NCBI GenBank assembly: GCA_031374125.1
Contig: JANMFM010000171.1
Span: 1-9,358, forward strand
Direction: 5' to 3'
Source: JAEYZS01 sp031374125
Lineage (GTDB): Bacteria > Bdellovibrionota > Bdellovibrionia > Bdellovibrionales > JAEYZS01
Length of the DNA: 9,358 nt
Shown: positions 6,768 through 9,358 of the stretch, in pieces
Numbering within the stretch: the first letter of the stretch is position 1
How the letters are laid out: every line of letters starts with the position of its first letter
Translations under genes and position numbers: made by a program
Notes under the pieces: model-generated
Database searches by the model: none
What the model was told of the DNA's origin: nothing
The model's input: the letters and a program-made list of their open reading frames with translations, nothing else

Positions 6768-7134
6768 CTTTGTAACCAAATTCTTCAGCGGTTTTTTTGA
6801 GATATATTTGGCAGAATTCATATTCACGTTCTTGTTGATCAATGGGCATATTTTTAATTGACGGCAAAACCTCATCTCGTATTTTAACTAAATATCTCAA
6901 AACCTCATCATCTTTGAGGGCTCCCTTGATCAAAGCCTTTCTCAAGGCAGCTACGTCCTCGTATTTAGCTTTCATTTTTTCATCTAGTTTTGAGCCTTGT
7001 ATTACGTCATAGATGATATTTTCAACAGATTGCACAGGTGAATCAGCCATGGTCATTGTGATTCCCGAAAAATTAGCAAAAGCAGGACATCGACTTAAAT
7101 TTGAAATCACGAGGATAAAGAAAAGCAGTTTCAT
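6763..7134 (-). CDS. small secreted protein of unknown function
   Basis: I do not recognise a family for this 123-residue protein. Residues 1-20 form a clear Sec signal peptide: MKLL, a hydrophobic core, then a cleavage site AFA before N21. The mature part of about 103 residues is charged and mostly helical. It includes DEKMKAKYEDVAALRKALIKG (50-70, with neighbours) and a Glu/Gln/Lys-rich C-terminus (QQEREYEF...). It has a single cysteine, C108, in the mature region. C16 lies inside the signal peptide without a lipobox, so it is probably not a lipoprotein. The start is firm: AAGAAGG (7147-7141, minus) lies six bases before the ATG. A plausible promoter lies just upstream. Periplasmic or secreted localisation is inferred; function is unknown. 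Confidence 0.75.
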   Translation of the reverse strand: MKLLFFILVISNLSRCPAFANFSGITMTMADSPVQSVENIIYDVIQGSKLDEKMKAKYEDVAALRKALIKGALKDDEVLRYLVKIRDEVLPSIKNMPIDQQEREYEFCQIYLKKTAEEFGYKE

Positions 7135-7153
7135 ATTTTACCTTCTTATATTT

Positions 7154-7185
7154 TTTTAAGTACAATTTTAAGTATCATGATTCAA
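7154..7185 (-). promoter_or_regulatory. possible promoter with 12-bp-spaced direct repeats
   Basis: On the minus strand, TTGAAT (7185-7180), a 17-base spacer and TACTTA (7162-7157) resemble a promoter for the small secreted-protein gene. The 9-base unit TACTTAAAA occurs twice in direct orientation (minus strand; + coordinates 7166-7174 and 7154-7162) with a period of 12 bases, overlapping spacer and -10. This could be a regulator site or chance in A/T-rich DNA. Confidence 0.35.
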
Positions 7186-7241
7186 AAAATGTAGGGTACA
7201 AAAAACGAAATTGTGCTGTTAAGAACATAGTAACATATAAG

Positions 7242-7266
7242 AAAAATCACCAATCAATCGGTTGGT
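7242..7266 (-). terminator. possible terminator of the SDR gene
   Basis: On the minus strand, ACCAA (7266-7262) pairs with TTGGT (7253-7249) around an 8-base loop and is followed by GA and a run of five T (7246-7242). The stem includes the last codons and part of the stop codon. It is short, so the call is tentative. Confidence 0.3.
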
Positions 7267-8788
7267 AATCCTTTAAGAATTTACCGCACCAATGGTGGCC
7301 GGTCAAAATACCATGCAGGAATGGATCACAAACCCTAGCTGCACCATCTACAATATCCAGAGGCGGTTGGAAATCATGCACCGTTTGTTTGTATTTAGCT
7401 AGTGTCGCAGGATCTTCATCCGTGACCCAACCAGTGTCTACCGCATTCATAAAGATTCCGTCTTTTGCAAGATCGCTTGATGATGTGTGCGTAAGCATAT
7501 TGAGAGCAGCCTTTGCCATATTCGTATGGGGATGGCGGTCTTCTTTTTTGAAGCGGTAGAATTTTCCTTCCATGGCAGTCACATTCACAATGTGTTTTTG
7601 TCCAGTGTTGTCTCTTCTCATGAGCGTCGCAAGTTTACTGCAGAGAACAAATGGAGCAATGGCGTTCACAAGTTGAACTTCGACCATCTCAGGAATATCA
7701 ACGTCAGCAAGCTTTAATCTCCAGCTATTTGTAGTCCTTAGGTCAACCTGTTGAAGATCTTGATCGAGTTTTCCTTCTGGGAAGATTTCTTCTACTCTCA
7801 ATGAATGATCGTAGTTGTATGGAATCTGCGAAAGTTGGGCGGATGAGCTGATTCCAATTGCAGGTTTCATCGAAGCATTCCACGAAACGGGCATAGCGCC
7901 TGAGTTATCGTCTTTGGCAGTTAAGAGATTCAATTGAGCCTTACAGTTCTCATGACTTAAAAGTAAGTGTTGAGCTTCTTGAGGTAAGCTATCGAAAGGA
8001 GCGGTTTCTTTTTCCATGAGGTGAGCGTAAAATCCTGGAGGGCGTCTTACGGTTTGAGCAGCGTTATTTATCAAGATATCGAGACGATCTAGGCTTTGCT
8101 CCATGTACCTCGCAAAAATCTCAACACTAGGTGTGTGACGCAAATCCAAGCCATAGATTTGCAGTCTATCTTTCCAAACAAAGTAATCCTCTTCTTTTGA
8201 AAATCGAATTGCTGCATCGACAGGAAATCTCGTAGTTACAATAACTCTTGCGCCAGATTTTAACATCATAAGTGCGCAATGGTATCCAATCTTAAGTCTC
8301 GCCCCAGTAATGATTGCCACTTGGCCACTGAGATCTGCCATTTGGAATCTTTTTTGATAATTGTAGTCACCGCAAGTTTTGCACATTGTATCGTAGAAAA
8401 AGTGAAGAGTATTGAACTCGGCTTTGCAAACGTAGCAGTTGCGGTAATTTTCTAAAACTTTTTCTTCCGTTTGAGAGCTAGTGATTTCCTTTAGAGAAAG
8501 CTTGGCAGGAGCTTCGAAAACTGTATTCTCGCGAGCTTTTCTGATTCCCGTTTCGGAGCGAGCTTTACGATCTTTTAAAACTTTCTTAAGCCTAAGTTCT
8601 TTAGAAATGGCTTTGTGACGAATTCTTTGTTCATCGCGAGTAGGTCTTGAGAGTTTTCCGGCAGCCATCAAAAGCGCTTCACGCTCTTCATGCGATAACT
8701 TTGCAAGCTTTGCTGCATCTTGATTGAGGCTATTGATAGTCTCAATCATGCGCTTGATTTCTTCAGATGTAAGATTGTTTTGATCCAC
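7247..8788 (-). CDS. divergent short-chain dehydrogenase-like protein with N-terminal zinc ribbon
   Basis: This 513-residue protein is about twice the usual SDR length. Residues 1-110 are charged and helical (many Lys, Arg, Glu). C118, C121, C136 and C139 form two CxxC pairs, a likely zinc ribbon. A Rossmann domain follows: TGARLKIG (161-168), a divergent TGxxxGIG in which the middle Gly is Lys; LDL with D215; and NNAAQT (241-246) for NNAG. About 130 residues are inserted before N375 (VNAIAPF), far more than usual. The catalytic region is altered. The Ser position in NVTAMEG is A405, and the Tyr of YxxxK is T422 (TNMAK), with K426 kept. DTGWV (451-455) matches the usual PG motif. Cofactor binding is likely; classical Ser-Tyr-Lys catalysis is doubtful. 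The start codon is GTG with no visible ribosome-binding site; M14 is an alternative. Confidence 0.82.
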   Translation of the reverse strand: MDQNNLTSEEIKRMIETINSLNQDAAKLAKLSHEEREALLMAAGKLSRPTRDEQRIRHKAISKELRLKKVLKDRKARSETGIRKARENTVFEAPAKLSLKEITSSQTEEKVLENYRNCYVCKAEFNTLHFFYDTMCKTCGDYNYQKRFQMADLSGQVAIITGARLKIGYHCALMMLKSGARVIVTTRFPVDAAIRFSKEEDYFVWKDRLQIYGLDLRHTPSVEIFARYMEQSLDRLDILINNAAQTVRRPPGFYAHLMEKETAPFDSLPQEAQHLLLSHENCKAQLNLLTAKDDNSGAMPVSWNASMKPAIGISSSAQLSQIPYNYDHSLRVEEIFPEGKLDQDLQQVDLRTTNSWRLKLADVDIPEMVEVQLVNAIAPFVLCSKLATLMRRDNTGQKHIVNVTAMEGKFYRFKKEDRHPHTNMAKAALNMLTHTSSSDLAKDGIFMNAVDTGWVTDEDPATLAKYKQTVHDFQPPLDIVDGAARVCDPFLHGILTGHHWCGKFLKDYQPIDW

Positions 8789-8843
8789 AGAAAAGCTTAT
8801 AGCAAGGCATGAGGTTCGGGGTAAAGGATTTCTTGGATTTTGG

Positions 8844-9358
8844 TCAATTAAACAATGTAGAGCAGGTAGGGCTGTCTCGGTTGCTATTTGCTATGTAAAT
8901 TAAAGGGTTTGGCTGTACTATCTGATAATAAATATCAGCTAAATTTTTAGCCAAACTCTTGGCCCACAAACCATCGAGGTAGATAGAGGCTTTTCTAGCT
9001 TTTTTGATACCTATTTCTTCGGGTGTTATAGGGTTTTTCTCTCGCTCTACAGTATCAGCAACTTTTTCGATTAGAATAATCAATTCTCCAATAGAATTAG
9101 GTGTCCCATCAATATTTAGCAGCCCATGTTTCTTGAGCACTGCCTCGTCATAGTGTTTAGCATAAAAGTTAAGTTCTTCAATGAGAGCTTTAATTTTTTT
9201 AGAGTTTACTGAGTCATATTTATTTTGGCCAAAAAAATTATAGAGGCGATCGGCAAAGGGAAGCTTATTTTTATAACCCAAATCCCTTAGGTCCTCTACG
9301 GAAGCTAGCTTTTCGTAATCATGCATCCTCAGTTTCTCTATTAAAACATGCTCTGGAA
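8844..9358 (-). CDS. unidentified helical protein, possibly truncated by the right edge
   Basis: I recognise no family. From the ATG at 9326-9324 the product has 160 residues, but the same frame has no stop upstream to the right edge. It adds PEHVLIEKLR, which reads smoothly into MHDYEKLASVEDLRDLG. GAGG lies directly against that ATG, too close for a normal ribosome-binding site. The true start is therefore probably outside the window. The visible part is rich in Lys, Glu, Leu and Asp and looks helical throughout (SKKIKALIEELNFYAKHYDE, then PITPEEIGIKKARK). A final polar segment contains one Cys (NSNRDSPTCSTLFN). No signal peptide or membrane segment is visible. The SDR-like gene follows 55 bases downstream on the same strand, so co-transcription is possible. 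Confidence 0.6.
   Translation of the reverse strand, partial: PEHVLIEKLRMHDYEKLASVEDLRDLGYKNKLPFADRLYNFFGQNKYDSVNSKKIKALIEELNFYAKHYDEAVLKKHGLLNIDGTPNSIGELIILIEKVADTVEREKNPITPEEIGIKKARKASIYLDGLWAKSLAKNLADIYYQIVQPNPLIYIANSNRDSPTCSTLFN

Noticed and set aside
7487..7717. 76-residue + strand frame opposite the SDR-like gene
   Set aside because: It is antisense to the conserved catalytic region of the SDR-like protein and is best explained as a shadow.

Overview
The window is low-GC bacterial chromosomal DNA. It has ten protein-coding genes on both strands, no rRNA or tRNA gene that I can see, no CRISPR array, and no insertion sequence. Three gene products have Sec-type signal peptides, and the set includes a zinc carboxypeptidase, an ABC-F ATPase and an AlkD-type glycosylase. 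This fits a Gram-negative, probably free-living or predatory bacterium. The overall flavour recalls Bdellovibrionota, but that is an impression from gene content and base composition, not a proven assignment.

Left part (1-1902, + strand). The tail of an unidentified gene enters from the left edge. A compact hipBA-type toxin-antitoxin operon follows: an XRE-family antitoxin/repressor overlaps a HipA-family Ser/Thr kinase by 11 bases. In front of it a consensus TATAAT lies between two arms of a perfect 15-bp inverted repeat, which looks like an autoregulatory operator. A stem-loop plus T-tract ends the operon.

Middle (1903-6749). A secreted protein (2024-2935, +) carries a caspase-like His/Cys dyad and two C-terminal hydrophobic segments. 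Convergent to it, on the minus strand, are an M14 zinc carboxypeptidase with signal peptide and prodomain, preceded by a translation-type ABC-F ATPase. Divergent from the ABC-F gene is an AlkD-like DNA glycosylase (+) that retains all the pocket residues I can align.

Right part (6750-9358, minus strand). A small secreted protein of unknown function is followed, moving right, by a large divergent short-chain dehydrogenase (SDR) relative. This protein has an N-terminal zinc ribbon and has lost the classical SDR catalytic Ser and Tyr. The last gene is an unidentified helical protein whose frame is open at the right edge.

The genes do not form one obvious pathway. The only clear functional unit is hipBA. 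The two proteins most worth attention are the caspase-like secreted protein and the divergent zinc-ribbon SDR. I found no convincing evidence for a new multi-gene system.
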